Shown piece by piece: positions 24,203-33,064 of a DNA stretch of 64,000 bases. A model generated the notes under the pieces. That model had not been told where the DNA came from. It did no database searches and saw only the letters and a list, made by a program, of their open reading frames with translations. The DNA comes from Mycobacterium sp. E2733 (lineage in GTDB: Bacteria; Actinomycetota; Actinomycetes; Mycobacteriales; Mycobacteriaceae). Location of the stretch: the NCBI RefSeq assembly GCF_001667585.1, contig NZ_LZJZ01000013.1, positions 1 to 64,000 on the forward strand, in the 5' to 3' direction. The first letter of the stretch is position 1. Each line of letters starts with the position of its first letter. The translations under genes and the position numbers were made by a program.

Positions 24203-24421
24203 ATGCGGAAGGCGATAGCGGGCGTGTCAGCGGCAGCAGCCGTAGCACTGACCCTCGGCATTCCACCAGCGCAAGCACACACCGGCGATCCCTGTGCCGG
24301 CATCACCGATCCCGCCGCCCACCAGGCTTGCGTCGACAGAGTTCGTGATTTCTGGAAATACGAGAGACGGGCGTGCGAGGCGAGCCCTAATCACGGACAG
24401 GTCGGCCAAGTTTGTGGCTGA
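24203..24421 (+). CDS. Small secreted protein with four cysteines
   Basis: 72 aa. A signal peptide (MRKAIAGVSAAAAVALTLG) with a cleavage site after AQA leaves a mature peptide of about 47 residues with four cysteines (DPCAG, HQACVD, RACEAS, QVCG), suggesting two disulfides. The ATG at 24203 follows AAGGAAGAGCTG, a good ribosome site; an in-frame upstream start at 24188 is less suitable. The family resembles small exported mycobacterial proteins of unknown function. Monocistronic, followed by another secreted protein. Confidence 0.72.
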   Translation: MRKAIAGVSAAAAVALTLGIPPAQAHTGDPCAGITDPAAHQACVDRVRDFWKYERRACEASPNHGQVGQVCG

Positions 24422-24590
24422 GTACGGCGCAACAGCGATCAGGCCATAGCTAGGTCACGCGGCCGGAACGGGCGTGGCGAAGAGCCGCCACCAATCGCAG
24501 TTTCGGAGTCGATTTTGTTGGCCAATCTCGGTCGAACGTGGATAGCATTCATTTCACGGACAACTGCAATGCGCGCGGCAAGAGGTCCAC

Positions 24591-25067
24591 ATGACGAAGA
24601 AAGTCGAGATCGTCGCCATCTTCTCGTGTTGTTGTGTCCTCACGGCGCCCGGCACAATTGCCGAATCTGTCGCGCGCGCAGACGATTTCGCTGCGGTACT
24701 GTACAACGGCGTCAACGGGCTTCGTCAGCCATGCGGACCACTCACGGACGACCCCCTTCTGCGGCTGGCGGCGCAGTGGCACGCCGACGATTTGCTGCAC
24801 ACCGGCCTGAGCGGCCATATCGGTTCGGACGGCTCTTCGCCTCAGACGCGCATCGCAGAAGCGGGCTATGTCAGGACCCATGCCACCGGTGAGATCGTCT
24901 ACTGGGGCACCGGATCAGCCGCGAATCCCACCCAGGCCCTCGACTCATGGATGCAAAGCCCTCCCCACCGGGGGCTCATCGTGAACTGCGCTTTCACCGC
25001 CGCTGGCTTCGCCACCGCCTCGGACGGCCACAAAATGACCGCGGTGGGTGACTTCGCGGCTCCCTAA
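24591..25067 (+). CDS. Secreted CAP (SCP/PR-1) domain protein
   Basis: 158 aa. An N-terminal hydrophobic signal (VEIVAIFSCCCVLTAPGTIA) precedes a CAP fold: FAAVLYNGVNGLRQPCGPLTDDPLLRLAAQWHADDL, SGHIGSDGSSPQTRIAEAGY and SWMQSPPHRGLIVNCAFTAAG. The His in SGHIG and the PPHR segment match the CAP cavity positions. Such proteins are exported in mycobacteria; roles include lipid binding or cell-wall association, undefined here. About 170 bases after the small secreted protein. Confidence 0.82.
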   Translation: MTKKVEIVAIFSCCCVLTAPGTIAESVARADDFAAVLYNGVNGLRQPCGPLTDDPLLRLAAQWHADDLLHTGLSGHIGSDGSSPQTRIAEAGYVRTHATGEIVYWGTGSAANPTQALDSWMQSPPHRGLIVNCAFTAAGFATASDGHKMTAVGDFAAP

Positions 25068-25130
25068 GGCCTTGTTTATGAAGCTTTTTGGTTGCTCACT
25101 TCTGCCGCTTCCTTGAGCCACGCGGCTGGC

Positions 25131-26264
25131 TCAGGCCTGGCTCCCGGCCAGCTTCCGGGTGGTGAGCGCTTCGATGTCCTGGAAGGGCCGGCCGTCGGGC
25201 CGGAGCAGGTCGTGGAACCAGACTTTCGGGATCGTGGTGTACGGGTGGTCCCACGATTCCCAGGGAAAGTAGGTCTGGGTTTTTCCGGCGACCAGACCCC
25301 AGTTGATCGCTCCGACGTTGTGGCGCTTGGCCACCGGCAGGATTCCCTCCACGGTGCTGCCCCGCGGCCGGGCCATGTACTCCGTGCAGAGGATCGGCCT
25401 TCCCAGCGGGGCAAGCTCGCCGATCCGGGACTCGAAGCCCGCGGGGTCCGCGTAGGAATGGAACGTGATCACATCGGCGTTGGCGAGTTGGATATCGCTG
25501 ATCGCGCTGCGCCCCTGGGGTTGTCCCCAATCGCCGCGCCACACGCCGCTCGTGAGTGGCTGACTCGGATCGACCGCGCGCGCCCAGCGGAACACCTGGG
25601 GGAGCAGGTTGGCGACCAACTGATCCTTGTCGCTGCGCTCGACGTTCTTATACTGCCGCGCGGGGTTGTCCGGCTCGTTCCACAAATCCCAACCGAGAAT
25701 CCGCTCGTCGCTGCGGAACTGGGTCAATACTGCGGTGACGTAGTCGTGCATGACGCCGGCGTAGCGGGGGTCGCCGAGCCGTTCGGCGCCCGGGCTCTGC
25801 ACCCACCCCGAGTTGTGCACGCCCGGCCTCGGTGCGCGTTGGCGCCCCGCCCTGGGTGCCGGATCCCAGCATGAGTCGAAGAAGACGAACAGCGGTTTGA
25901 TGCGATGGCGCGCGGCGATGTTGACGAACTGTGCCAGCCGCGTTTGGAAGCCACGCTGGTCCTGCGCCCACAGCTGATCATGGAGGAAGACCCGGGCCGT
26001 GTTGTGCCCGTAGAACCTGGCCCAGCCGAGCTCGGCGTCGATGCGCCGAGGGTCGAAGGTGTCCGGCTGAAACATCTCGAGCTGGTTGATGGCGTTTGAG
26101 GTGATGTAGTTCGATCCGACGAGGAAGCCTTGCGCCTGATACCAGCGGTTGGCGCGGTCGGCGGGCCATCGGCCCGCTTCCTCCGCGGAGGCGCGTGGCG
26201 CTCGCGCCAGCGCGGTGCCGGCTGCCAGCAAAAGTGGCAGCTTGAGGGCCGTTCTTCGGTGCAC
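25131..26264 (-). CDS. Exported glycoside hydrolase family 5-like (cellulase/mannanase fold)
   Basis: 377 aa. The N-terminus HRRTALKLPLLLAAGTALA has a twin-arginine-like pair and a hydrophobic core, cleaved near ASA. The TIM barrel shows NTARVFLHD, the acid/base ILGWDLWNEPDNP, ADVITFHSYADP and the nucleophile region GRPILCTEYMARP, so both catalytic glutamates are present. Related to bacterial GH5/mannanase-type enzymes; the substrate could be a cell-wall glycan or plant polysaccharide. GTG start. Convergent with the CAP gene and divergent from the DUF2237 gene. Confidence 0.82.
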   Translation of the reverse strand: MHRRTALKLPLLLAAGTALARAPRASAEEAGRWPADRANRWYQAQGFLVGSNYITSNAINQLEMFQPDTFDPRRIDAELGWARFYGHNTARVFLHDQLWAQDQRGFQTRLAQFVNIAARHRIKPLFVFFDSCWDPAPRAGRQRAPRPGVHNSGWVQSPGAERLGDPRYAGVMHDYVTAVLTQFRSDERILGWDLWNEPDNPARQYKNVERSDKDQLVANLLPQVFRWARAVDPSQPLTSGVWRGDWGQPQGRSAISDIQLANADVITFHSYADPAGFESRIGELAPLGRPILCTEYMARPRGSTVEGILPVAKRHNVGAINWGLVAGKTQTYFPWESWDHPYTTIPKVWFHDLLRPDGRPFQDIEALTTRKLAGSQA

Positions 26265-26486
26265 GATGTGACGATAAATTTTCCCGGCGATTTCCCCGGG
26301 ATTTGCTCAGCGCGTCGCGCCAGCTTGACGTGGGAATTGTTATCGGCTCGTCACCCACCCAACGTCGGCCGGCCGGCCACCTACCGGATGGCGCGACAGC
26401 GCCCGCACTGCAGCCGGACAAATTTGCCTCGATGGAGATGGCAAAGTTACTTCAAACTTCACCCCCGAGAGGGCGATACTGAATCC

Positions 26487-26873
26487 GTGCCCGATCGAAA
26501 CGTGTTAGGCGGTCCGCTCGAACCGTGCGGCGCAGAACCCGTGACCGGATATTACCGAGACGGCTGTTGCTCCACCGGACCCGAGGACCTCGGCCGGCAC
26601 ACGATCTGTGCGGTCATGACCGCTGAGTTCCTCGAGCACCAGCGTTCCATCGGCAATGACCTTCTGACACCGGTTCCCGAATACCGGTTCCCCGGCCTGC
26701 TGCCCGGTGATCGCTGGTGCGTCACGGCACTGAACTGGCTTCGGGCGCACCAGGACGGCTGCGCCGCACCCGTGGTCCTGGCCTCCACGCACGAGCGCAC
26801 CCTCGAAGTGGTGCCCCTTGAGGCGCTGCAGGAACACAAGGTCGACGTGCCCGACGACTTGGCGAACCTGTAG
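26487..26873 (+). CDS. DUF2237 family protein
   Basis: 128 aa. Diagnostic family segments are NVLGGPLEPCG, VTGYYRDGCCSTGPEDLGRH, CAVMTAEFLEHQRSIGNDLL, GDRWCVTALNWL and THERTLEVVPLEALQEH. The conserved cysteines are all there. No characterised function; the compact size suggests a cytoplasmic enzyme or binding protein. GTG 26487 begins exactly at the usual family N-terminus. The frame is open upstream but with unrelated sequence. Confidence 0.85.
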   Translation: MPDRNVLGGPLEPCGAEPVTGYYRDGCCSTGPEDLGRHTICAVMTAEFLEHQRSIGNDLLTPVPEYRFPGLLPGDRWCVTALNWLRAHQDGCAAPVVLASTHERTLEVVPLEALQEHKVDVPDDLANL

Positions 26874-26942
26874 GACCACGACAGATCGACGTCTAGCGTC
26901 TGTGTCATATTTCTCACGACGACACGTCGAAAAGAGGATCCG

Positions 26943-28204
26943 GTGGGCTCTGCCGTTGACGAGATCGACTTCGGCGACCTGACCGCGCCCAAGCTGACCG
27001 ACGTCCAACGCCAGATCCTGGCCTTCACCGAATCCAAACTCGTCGACTTCGATATCGACCAGATGCTCGCGGAGGCGGTCGAGCAGGCGGGGATCGATGA
27101 CCTCGACGACGTCGACGGCTTCGGCGATCGGCTCGCCGCGCACGTCGGAGCGATCGAAGCCGACGACGGTCTGCGTCAGCTCGCGCGATCGTCGTTGCGG
27201 CAACGCGTCGTACGGTTGCTGCGCAACAGGTTGTCCCTGACCGAGCTCCTCAAGAGGTATCCCGAGATCGAGACCATCCCGATCGAGCGCCCGTTCATTG
27301 TCGTGGGGATGCCCCGCTCGGGCACCACCCATCTGGTGAATCTCATTGCCGCCGACCCCCGCCGGCGGGCCCTACCGTACTGGGAGAGTCAGGAACCCAT
27401 TCCCGCCCCCGGGCAGGGCCCCGACATCTTCGGGGTCGACCCCCGCTACACGCGCGCCAAATCCGAACACGATGCGCTGATGGCCAGCGCCCCGGTGGTC
27501 GCCGCCATGCACGACCGATTCCCCGAGGCGATCGAGGAAGAGGTCGAACTACTCGACCTCGACTTGGCCGCCTACGTCCTGGAATGGCATGCGCGCGTGC
27601 CCGCTTGGCGCGACTACTACCTCAGCCTGGACCAAACCCGGCACTACGCATACCTGAGAAAGGTGCTGCAGGCGTTGACCTTCCTGCGCGGTCCGCGGAC
27701 CTGGGTCCTGAAAAGCCCGCAGCACTGTGAACAGCTCGGCCCGCTCCTGGCGACGTTTCCGACGCCACAGTAGCTTTCACCCACCGCGACCCCGTCGCGG
27801 TCATCCAGTCGGCGATCACGATGATGGCTTACTCCGATCGGCTGCGCCGCACCAGCATCGAGCCGGGCTGGCTGCTGGACTATTGGAGCGACCGGGTGCA
27901 CCGACTGCTCGCCGCGTGCGTGCGAGACCGCGATCTCCTCCCGCCCGAACGCAGCATCGACGTCAGCTTCCACCAGCTGAACGGCAACGAAATGCCGGTG
28001 CTCGAACGGCTTTACCAATGCGGCGGTGTCGAACTGACGCCGAAGGTGCGGACGCGCTTCCAGAAATATCTGGACGGCAATCCGCGCGGCAAGCATGGCC
28101 GCATCCACTATGACCTGCGTCGGCATTTCGGCGTCACAGCCGACGAGCTGCGCAGCCGGTTCGGCTTCTACTTCGACAGGTTCGACGTCCATGCCGAGAG
28201 CTAG
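26943..28204 (+). pseudogene. Sulfotransferase family protein, disrupted by a frameshift
   Basis: Stf-type sulfotransferase. The first frame (26943-27773) has the PAPS-binding FIVVGMPRSGTTHLVNLIAA, the PYWESQEP segment and the WVLKSPQHCEQL motif, then stops with TAG at 27771. The rest continues one frame back: read from 27761 it gives DATVAFTHRDPVAVIQSAI and runs to 28204, ending in a normal family C-terminus (GFYFDRFDVHAES). One base is missing around 27759-27761 (TTTCC then GACGCC). Restored, it would be about 420 aa. Both halves keep coding character, so the mutation is recent or a sequencing error. Ribosome site AGAGGAT before the GTG start. Upstream of the MBL-SDR-VOC-LLM genes. Confidence 0.88.
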
Positions 28205-28223
28205 CCGGAAGGCAGACACATCG

Positions 28224-29465
28224 ATGAGTTTCGAACCCGTCTACCGCAGCAGGCCCGGGGCCGAGGCCATGCGTCCCGCGGCCGCCGAACGGGCCGGCGA
28301 GATCGCGCCCGGGCTGTGGGTGTCACCGGGGCTGTCGAATTCCTACCTGCTCACCACGGGTGAGGGGCGGGTGATCGTGAACACCGGGATGGGGTTCGAG
28401 GGCCCGGTGCATCGCGCGAACTTCGATGCCGTCGACCCCTCGCCGGTGCGCTACATCGTCTTCACACAGGGCCATGTCGACCACGTCGGCGGTTTGGACA
28501 GCGTGCGCGACCCGGGGACAACCGTGGTCGCGCAGGCGAATTGGACGCTGTGGCGCGACGACAACGAACGCCTCATCCCGTATCGCGCCAGCCGCAGCGC
28601 CTTCGCGTTCAAGGAAACCCTGACCAGCGGTATCCAAGCCATCCAGCGACGCCTGGGTAGCAGCCGGTTGGCCGGCCAGAGCGTGCCGGCCGTCGACCTC
28701 GATTTCGAAGACACCCTGACCCTGGAGGTCGGCGGCCGGCGGATGGAGCTGATCTCCGTTCCCGGCGGCGAAACCACCGACTCACTGGTGGTTTGGCTAC
28801 CGGATGAGTGTATCTGCCTGTGCGGGAATGTCTTCGGGCCGCTGTTTGGACACATTCCCAACCTGGTGACCATGCGTGGCGACCGGTACCGCGACGCGCT
28901 GACGGCCATCGCGTCCATAGAGCGAGTGCGCGACCTGCGGCCTGACCTCCTGGTGACCGGTCATTTCGAACCGATAGCGGGCGCCGAGCTCATCCACGCC
29001 GAACTGACCCGGCTGCGCGACGCCATCCAGTACGTCCACGATCGGACCGTCGAGGGGATGAACGCCGGCAAGGACGTCCGGACCCTGATGCGTGAGATCA
29101 ACTTGCCCGCGGAATACGAAGTGGGACAAGGCTATGGAAAGGTGGCCTGGGACGTGCGGGCCATCTGGGAGAACTACTCCGGCTGGTTTCACCACGAGTC
29201 GACCACCGAGCTTTATCCGGTCGGCTTCGGCGCCGTGGCCGCCGACGTGGTCGAGTTGGCGGGGGCCGACGCGCTGGTGGACAGGGCGCGCAAGCATCTC
29301 GCCGACGACCGCCCGCTGCAGGCCATCCACCTTGCCGAACTCGTTGGGGCGGACCATGCGGGGGCGCGGCACGTGCTGCGGGAAGCCCATGAAAAACTTC
29401 TCGCCGGCAACACCAACTTCTGGGAAACCGCCTGGCTCAAAAACCAGATCGCGAGGAACTCATGA
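28224..29465 (+). CDS. Metallo-beta-lactamase-fold alkyl sulfatase-like protein with altered metal motif
   Basis: 413 aa. The order of segments resembles the larger hydrolase at 3132-5006: GLWVSPGLSNSYLLTTGEG, VNTGMGFEGP, FTQGHVDHVGG, a middle MRGDRYRDALTAIASIERV, a dimerisation-like VAWDVRAIWENYSGWFHHEST, and an end ETAWLKNQIA typical of alkyl sulfatases. The first His of the HxHxDH metal site is Gln (TQGHVDH), so zinc chemistry may be changed. Its stop overlaps the SDR start (ATGA). Likely part of a five-gene unit with the sulfotransferase upstream; a sulfotransferase and a sulfatase-like protein side by side hints at sulfate-ester metabolism (inference). Confidence 0.83.
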   Translation: MSFEPVYRSRPGAEAMRPAAAERAGEIAPGLWVSPGLSNSYLLTTGEGRVIVNTGMGFEGPVHRANFDAVDPSPVRYIVFTQGHVDHVGGLDSVRDPGTTVVAQANWTLWRDDNERLIPYRASRSAFAFKETLTSGIQAIQRRLGSSRLAGQSVPAVDLDFEDTLTLEVGGRRMELISVPGGETTDSLVVWLPDECICLCGNVFGPLFGHIPNLVTMRGDRYRDALTAIASIERVRDLRPDLLVTGHFEPIAGAELIHAELTRLRDAIQYVHDRTVEGMNAGKDVRTLMREINLPAEYEVGQGYGKVAWDVRAIWENYSGWFHHESTTELYPVGFGAVAADVVELAGADALVDRARKHLADDRPLQAIHLAELVGADHAGARHVLREAHEKLLAGNTNFWETAWLKNQIARNS

Positions 29466-30211
29466 CGGCACGCGTCAGCTTCGACTTCACCGGAACCGCG
29501 GCCCTGATCACGGGCGGCACCAGCGGGATCGGGCACGCGACCGCGGTGCTGTTCCGTGACGCCGGGGCCCGCGTCGCGGTCACCGGGACCAAACCGGCGG
29601 CGAACGACTACGCAGTCGACCTGGCCGGCATGGATTATCACCAGCTCCAGATCAGCGACCCGGATTCGGTGGACGCGCTGGCGGGGAAATTCACCCGGCT
29701 CGACGTACTGGTCAACAACGCCGGCGCCAATTTCCCTAATGGCCTTGATGAATCGAAGCCCGACGGGTTTGAGGCGTCGGTCGCGCTGAACCTCACCGGG
29801 CCGTACCGGTTGACGGTCCGGCTCTACCGCGCCCTGAAGGCGTCGACCGCGACCGGCGGCGCCAGCGTGGTCAACCTCGCGTCGATGTCCGCGCTTCGGG
29901 CGGTACCCCTGGTGCCCGGATACGGCGCGGCGAAGGCCGGGATCGTCTGCATCACAAGGAACCTCGCCGTCAAATGGGCCGACAAGGGGATCCGGGTGAA
30001 CGCGGTGGCGCCGGGTGCTGTCGACACCCCGATGACTGCGCCCATGCACGGCTCGGCCGAATTGGTGGAGTCCGAGCTGGCGCACATCCCGTTGCGCCGC
30101 TTCGGGTCCGTCGCGGAGATCGCCCCGACCATCGCCTTCCTGTGCACTGAACAGAGCAGCTACACCAGTGGCGCGGTGTTTGTCGTGGACGCCGCGTCCG
30201 ACTGCGTCTGA
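29462..30211 (+). CDS. Short-chain dehydrogenase/reductase
   Basis: 249 aa classical SDR. ALITGGTSGIGHATAVLF binds the cofactor; NNAGANF, NLASMSAL (catalytic Ser), YGAAKAGIV (Tyr/Lys) and VNAVAPGAVDTPM follow. The ATG overlaps the stop of the MBL gene by 4 bp, so translation is likely coupled. Probably oxidises an alcohol produced in this pathway. Substrate unknown. Confidence 0.9.
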   Translation: MTARVSFDFTGTAALITGGTSGIGHATAVLFRDAGARVAVTGTKPAANDYAVDLAGMDYHQLQISDPDSVDALAGKFTRLDVLVNNAGANFPNGLDESKPDGFEASVALNLTGPYRLTVRLYRALKASTATGGASVVNLASMSALRAVPLVPGYGAAKAGIVCITRNLAVKWADKGIRVNAVAPGAVDTPMTAPMHGSAELVESELAHIPLRRFGSVAEIAPTIAFLCTEQSSYTSGAVFVVDAASDCV

Positions 30212-30227
30212 AAAACGAGGGAAAAAC

Positions 30228-30707
30228 ATGGCAATTGCGTTGCGGCCCGAGGACTTCTACCACGCCGGCATCATCGTGCCCGACCTCGATACGGCCATGG
30301 CCCGCCTGAGCGCCCTGGCCGGCTATCGCTGGATCACCCCGATGAGCTATACCTTGCCGTTCCGCACCCCGGCCGGCGTCCGCGAATTGACCTCGACGAT
30401 CGTCTACTCCTTGCAGAGTCCGCACCTCGAGCTTGTGCAGGAGGTGCCGGGGAGCCCGTGGACGGCCGCGCCGGACAACGCGGTACACCACCTCGGCTAC
30501 TTCAGTGACGACCTGGCCGAGAGTGCGCGTGCGCTGGAAGCCAACGGCTTCACGCTCGAGATGACCGCCGACGTCGCCGGCTCCGACCTCGCGTTATTTG
30601 CTTACTACACAGACGCTTTCGGCACCCGCATCGAAATCGTCGACCGTGCGCTGTTTCCCGACTTCCCCGCGTTTTTGCGGTCGATGGCCGGCCCGGGGGA
30701 GGCATGA
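30228..30707 (+). CDS. VOC (glyoxalase/bleomycin-resistance fold) protein
   Basis: 159 aa. DFYHAGIIVPDLDTAMARL begins the first beta-alpha-beta-beta-beta module with its metal His; HHLGYFSDDLAESARALEANGF begins the second. Metal ligands appear to be the two His and Glu (LELVQE, RIEIVD). Family members are isomerases, dioxygenases or binding proteins. The ribosome site AACGAGGGAAAAAC precedes the ATG at 30228. Its stop lies one base before the GTG of the LLM oxidoreductase. Confidence 0.85.
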   Translation: MAIALRPEDFYHAGIIVPDLDTAMARLSALAGYRWITPMSYTLPFRTPAGVRELTSTIVYSLQSPHLELVQEVPGSPWTAAPDNAVHHLGYFSDDLAESARALEANGFTLEMTADVAGSDLALFAYYTDAFGTRIEIVDRALFPDFPAFLRSMAGPGEA

Positions 30708-30708
30708 C

Positions 30709-31680
30709 GTGTTGCTGACGGTGCTGCGGTTCAATTTCGCCTCCCCGCACGGCGAACCACGCACGCAGAGCGGACTGTTGTCCGCCGCCCTTGAACTGGC
30801 GCAGTGGGGGGAGTCGCACGGCATCACCTCGATCAGCGTCGACGAGCACCACGCGACCGGCCAGGGCTGGAGCTGCAATCCCATCATGGCGGCCGCGATG
30901 TTCTTGGCCCGAACGTCGACGCTGATCGCCAGTGTGGACTGTGCGCTCGGCCCGCTGTGGAATCCGGTGCGGCTAGCCGAGGACATCGCGCTCGTCGACA
31001 ACATGAGCCGCGGCCGGCTGCACACCACGGTCGGCCTCGGCTACCGCACGGTCGAATATGCTGCCATGGGAGTCGAATTCGCGCAGCGCGGCGCTCTGAT
31101 GGACGACCTCCTGGAGCGGATGCTGTCGGTGTGGTCCGGATCCGACGCCGAAGCGGAAATCTGTACCGGCACGTGGACCCGGCCGCATCCAGCGCTTTAC
31201 GTCGGCGGCGGCTCCCGCGCAACGGCGCGACGCGCGGCGCGATTCCGGCTGCCCCTCAGCCTGGCCGACCACCTTCCCGAGATCGCCGCCTACTACCGCA
31301 AGCTGTGCGCCGACGCGGGCATGACGCCGCTCATTCTCATGCCGGGGCCGGTCAACCGCGGAATGATCTTTCTACACGAGGACCCGGACCGGGCATGGGC
31401 CGAACTCGGCGACCACATCCTCTGGGAGGCGGTCACTTACGGCGGATGGTCTGCCGATCAACGCTCACTGATGCATTTGCCGGGCGTGCAAACGCTTGAC
31501 GAGGTCAAGGCGTCGGGCCGGTACCGCTTCCTGACTCCCGACGAGTTGATCGCGGAGGTGCGCGACGCCGACAACTACGGCCCGCTCGTCATGCACCCAC
31601 TGGTCGGTGGGATGCCCGTCGACGAAGCGTGGAAGTCGATCCAGTTGCTCACCGACAAGGTCCTGCCCGCGCTCAGCTAA
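30709..31680 (+). CDS. LLM-class flavin/F420-dependent oxidoreductase
   Basis: 323 aa luciferase-like TIM-barrel enzyme. Recognisable segments: SISVDEHHATGQGW (substrate/flavin site), LGPLWNPVRLAEDIALVDNMSRGRL, VGLGYRTVEYAAMG and the late EVRDADNYGPLVMHPLVGGM. Mycobacteria use FMN or F420 in this fold; the cofactor cannot be decided here. GTG start one base after the VOC stop, so it is the last gene of the MBL-SDR-VOC-LLM unit. Confidence 0.87.
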   Translation: MLLTVLRFNFASPHGEPRTQSGLLSAALELAQWGESHGITSISVDEHHATGQGWSCNPIMAAAMFLARTSTLIASVDCALGPLWNPVRLAEDIALVDNMSRGRLHTTVGLGYRTVEYAAMGVEFAQRGALMDDLLERMLSVWSGSDAEAEICTGTWTRPHPALYVGGGSRATARRAARFRLPLSLADHLPEIAAYYRKLCADAGMTPLILMPGPVNRGMIFLHEDPDRAWAELGDHILWEAVTYGGWSADQRSLMHLPGVQTLDEVKASGRYRFLTPDELIAEVRDADNYGPLVMHPLVGGMPVDEAWKSIQLLTDKVLPALS

Positions 31681-31729
31681 CTCGCGAGACTCCCGATTGC
31701 GCATGCGGATAAGGGGTACGCGGCCAGTC

Positions 31730-31999
31730 ATGAATGTTGAGGCTAAAAGGATGCTGGCGCTTGTCGGTGGCGCCGCCACGATCGGTTTTGCGGCCGCCTT
31801 CAGTGGCGGTGTGGGCACGAACACATTGGCAAGCAACCCGCCCGCGGCGCCGCCGGTGCCCACGTCGTCCAGCCCGGCACCACCACCGCCACCCCCCGTT
31901 CCCGGCGGAACCTACGGTGGCGGCGGCACCGGCAGCACGGGAACGGGTGGAGGCGCCGCCGGGGGTGCTGGCGGAGGCGCCGGTGGGGGCGGGGGCTGA
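31730..31999 (+). CDS. Small exported Pro/Gly-rich protein
   Basis: 89 aa. A hydrophobic N-terminal segment (MLALVGGAATIGFAAAFSGG) is followed by a Pro-rich stretch (APPVPTSSSPAPPPPPPVPGG) and a C-terminal tail of almost pure Gly/Ala/Thr/Ser. Low-complexity, likely surface or cell-wall exposed. ATG 31730 preferred; ATG 31703 would add nine basic residues. No operon partner is clear. It ends ten bases before the convergent PfkB gene. Confidence 0.6.
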   Translation: MNVEAKRMLALVGGAATIGFAAAFSGGVGTNTLASNPPAAPPVPTSSSPAPPPPPPVPGGTYGGGGTGSTGTGGGAAGGAGGGAGGGGG

Positions 32000-32009
32000 A
32001 CCGTCTCGC

Positions 32010-32912
32010 TCAGGCCCTGAGCTCGCTGAGGTCCGGCCGCCCGCCGAGGCGCTGCACTGTGGCGCTGGCGGTCGCCGACGCGCGCCTACCCGCTTGGGCT
32101 GGTGAGGCGCCGTCGCGCAGCGCGGAGATGAGCCCGGCCACGAAGGCGTCGCCGGCGCCGGTGGGATCCACCACCTCGATGTCTGAGAATTCGAACAGCT
32201 CGCTACCGCCGTGCCAGGCCAACAGATCGCCGACCTCGGGTACCGCCAGGGCAACCAGCTCGGGCCCGCACGTCAGCAGGTTGTCGGCCAACGCAAACGC
32301 CTGCTCGACGGAGGCGACCTCCTCGCCCGCGATCAGCGCGGCCTCGGTGGCGTCGGCACGTATCACGTCCACCGACGCAAGCAGTTCGGCCCGAATCTGT
32401 GGAGCCGGGACGCCATCGGCCACCACGCGCAGTCCCCGCTCCCGCGCGCGCTCAGCCGCCTCCAGTGCGGTGGCCGGGGGTTGCTGCAACTGAACCGAGA
32501 CGGTGTCGGCGCTGTCCCATGAAGCAGCCGCATGGTCCAGGTCCGCCACCCGAACCAGCGAGCTTTCCGGCACGTCCTCCAGCAGCAGCCGCTCTGACGG
32601 TCGCCCCACCACATCGATCAAAAGCGCTGTCGTGCCACGGCGGACGACACCTCCGATGTCGATGCCGTCCCGTTGAGCCTGCCGCAGCACCGACGTCCCC
32701 GCATGGTCGTCACCGACCACGCCGATGAGCGCGACCGGCACTCCGAGCTGGGCCAGCCCGACGGCCTGATTGGCGCCCTTGCCACCGAGCACCTCGGTGC
32801 GTTGCAGGATCGTGGTGGATTTGCCGGGCGCCGGCGGCCCGTCGGTACGCAGTACCAGGTCTCGCGCGATCTGGCCGATGACCACAACACCCATGGATAC
32901 TAGAGTGCCCAT
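32010..32912 (-). CDS. PfkB/ribokinase-family sugar kinase
   Basis: About 300 aa. PfkB signature 1 region LGGKGANQAVGLAQLGVPV, lid and substrate residues near VGDDHAGTSVL, and signature 2 VVDPTGAGDAFVAGLISAL with the catalytic Asp in GAGD. Closest in look to ribokinase (GGKGANQA). Phosphorylates ribose or a related sugar or nucleoside. The start is uncertain among ATG 32927, 32912 and 32894; none has a strong ribosome site. Divergent from the 2-hydroxyacid dehydrogenase. Confidence 0.86.
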   Translation of the reverse strand: MGTLVSMGVVVIGQIARDLVLRTDGPPAPGKSTTILQRTEVLGGKGANQAVGLAQLGVPVALIGVVGDDHAGTSVLRQAQRDGIDIGGVVRRGTTALLIDVVGRPSERLLLEDVPESSLVRVADLDHAAASWDSADTVSVQLQQPPATALEAAERARERGLRVVADGVPAPQIRAELLASVDVIRADATEAALIAGEEVASVEQAFALADNLLTCGPELVALAVPEVGDLLAWHGGSELFEFSDIEVVDPTGAGDAFVAGLISALRDGASPAQAGRRASATASATVQRLGGRPDLSELRA

Positions 32913-33064
32913 TTTTGAGCGCCCCACCGTTTCGGGCGGCCGCCGACGGCAACCCTGCCGTAAGTGATGGCGGGCGGGAGGCGACAGATGGTCCAGGAAC
33001 CGGCCGGGAGCACGATCGGCCTCGCGCTTCGGGTGCCGGACGCGGTCGGTGCTTCAATGTGGAG

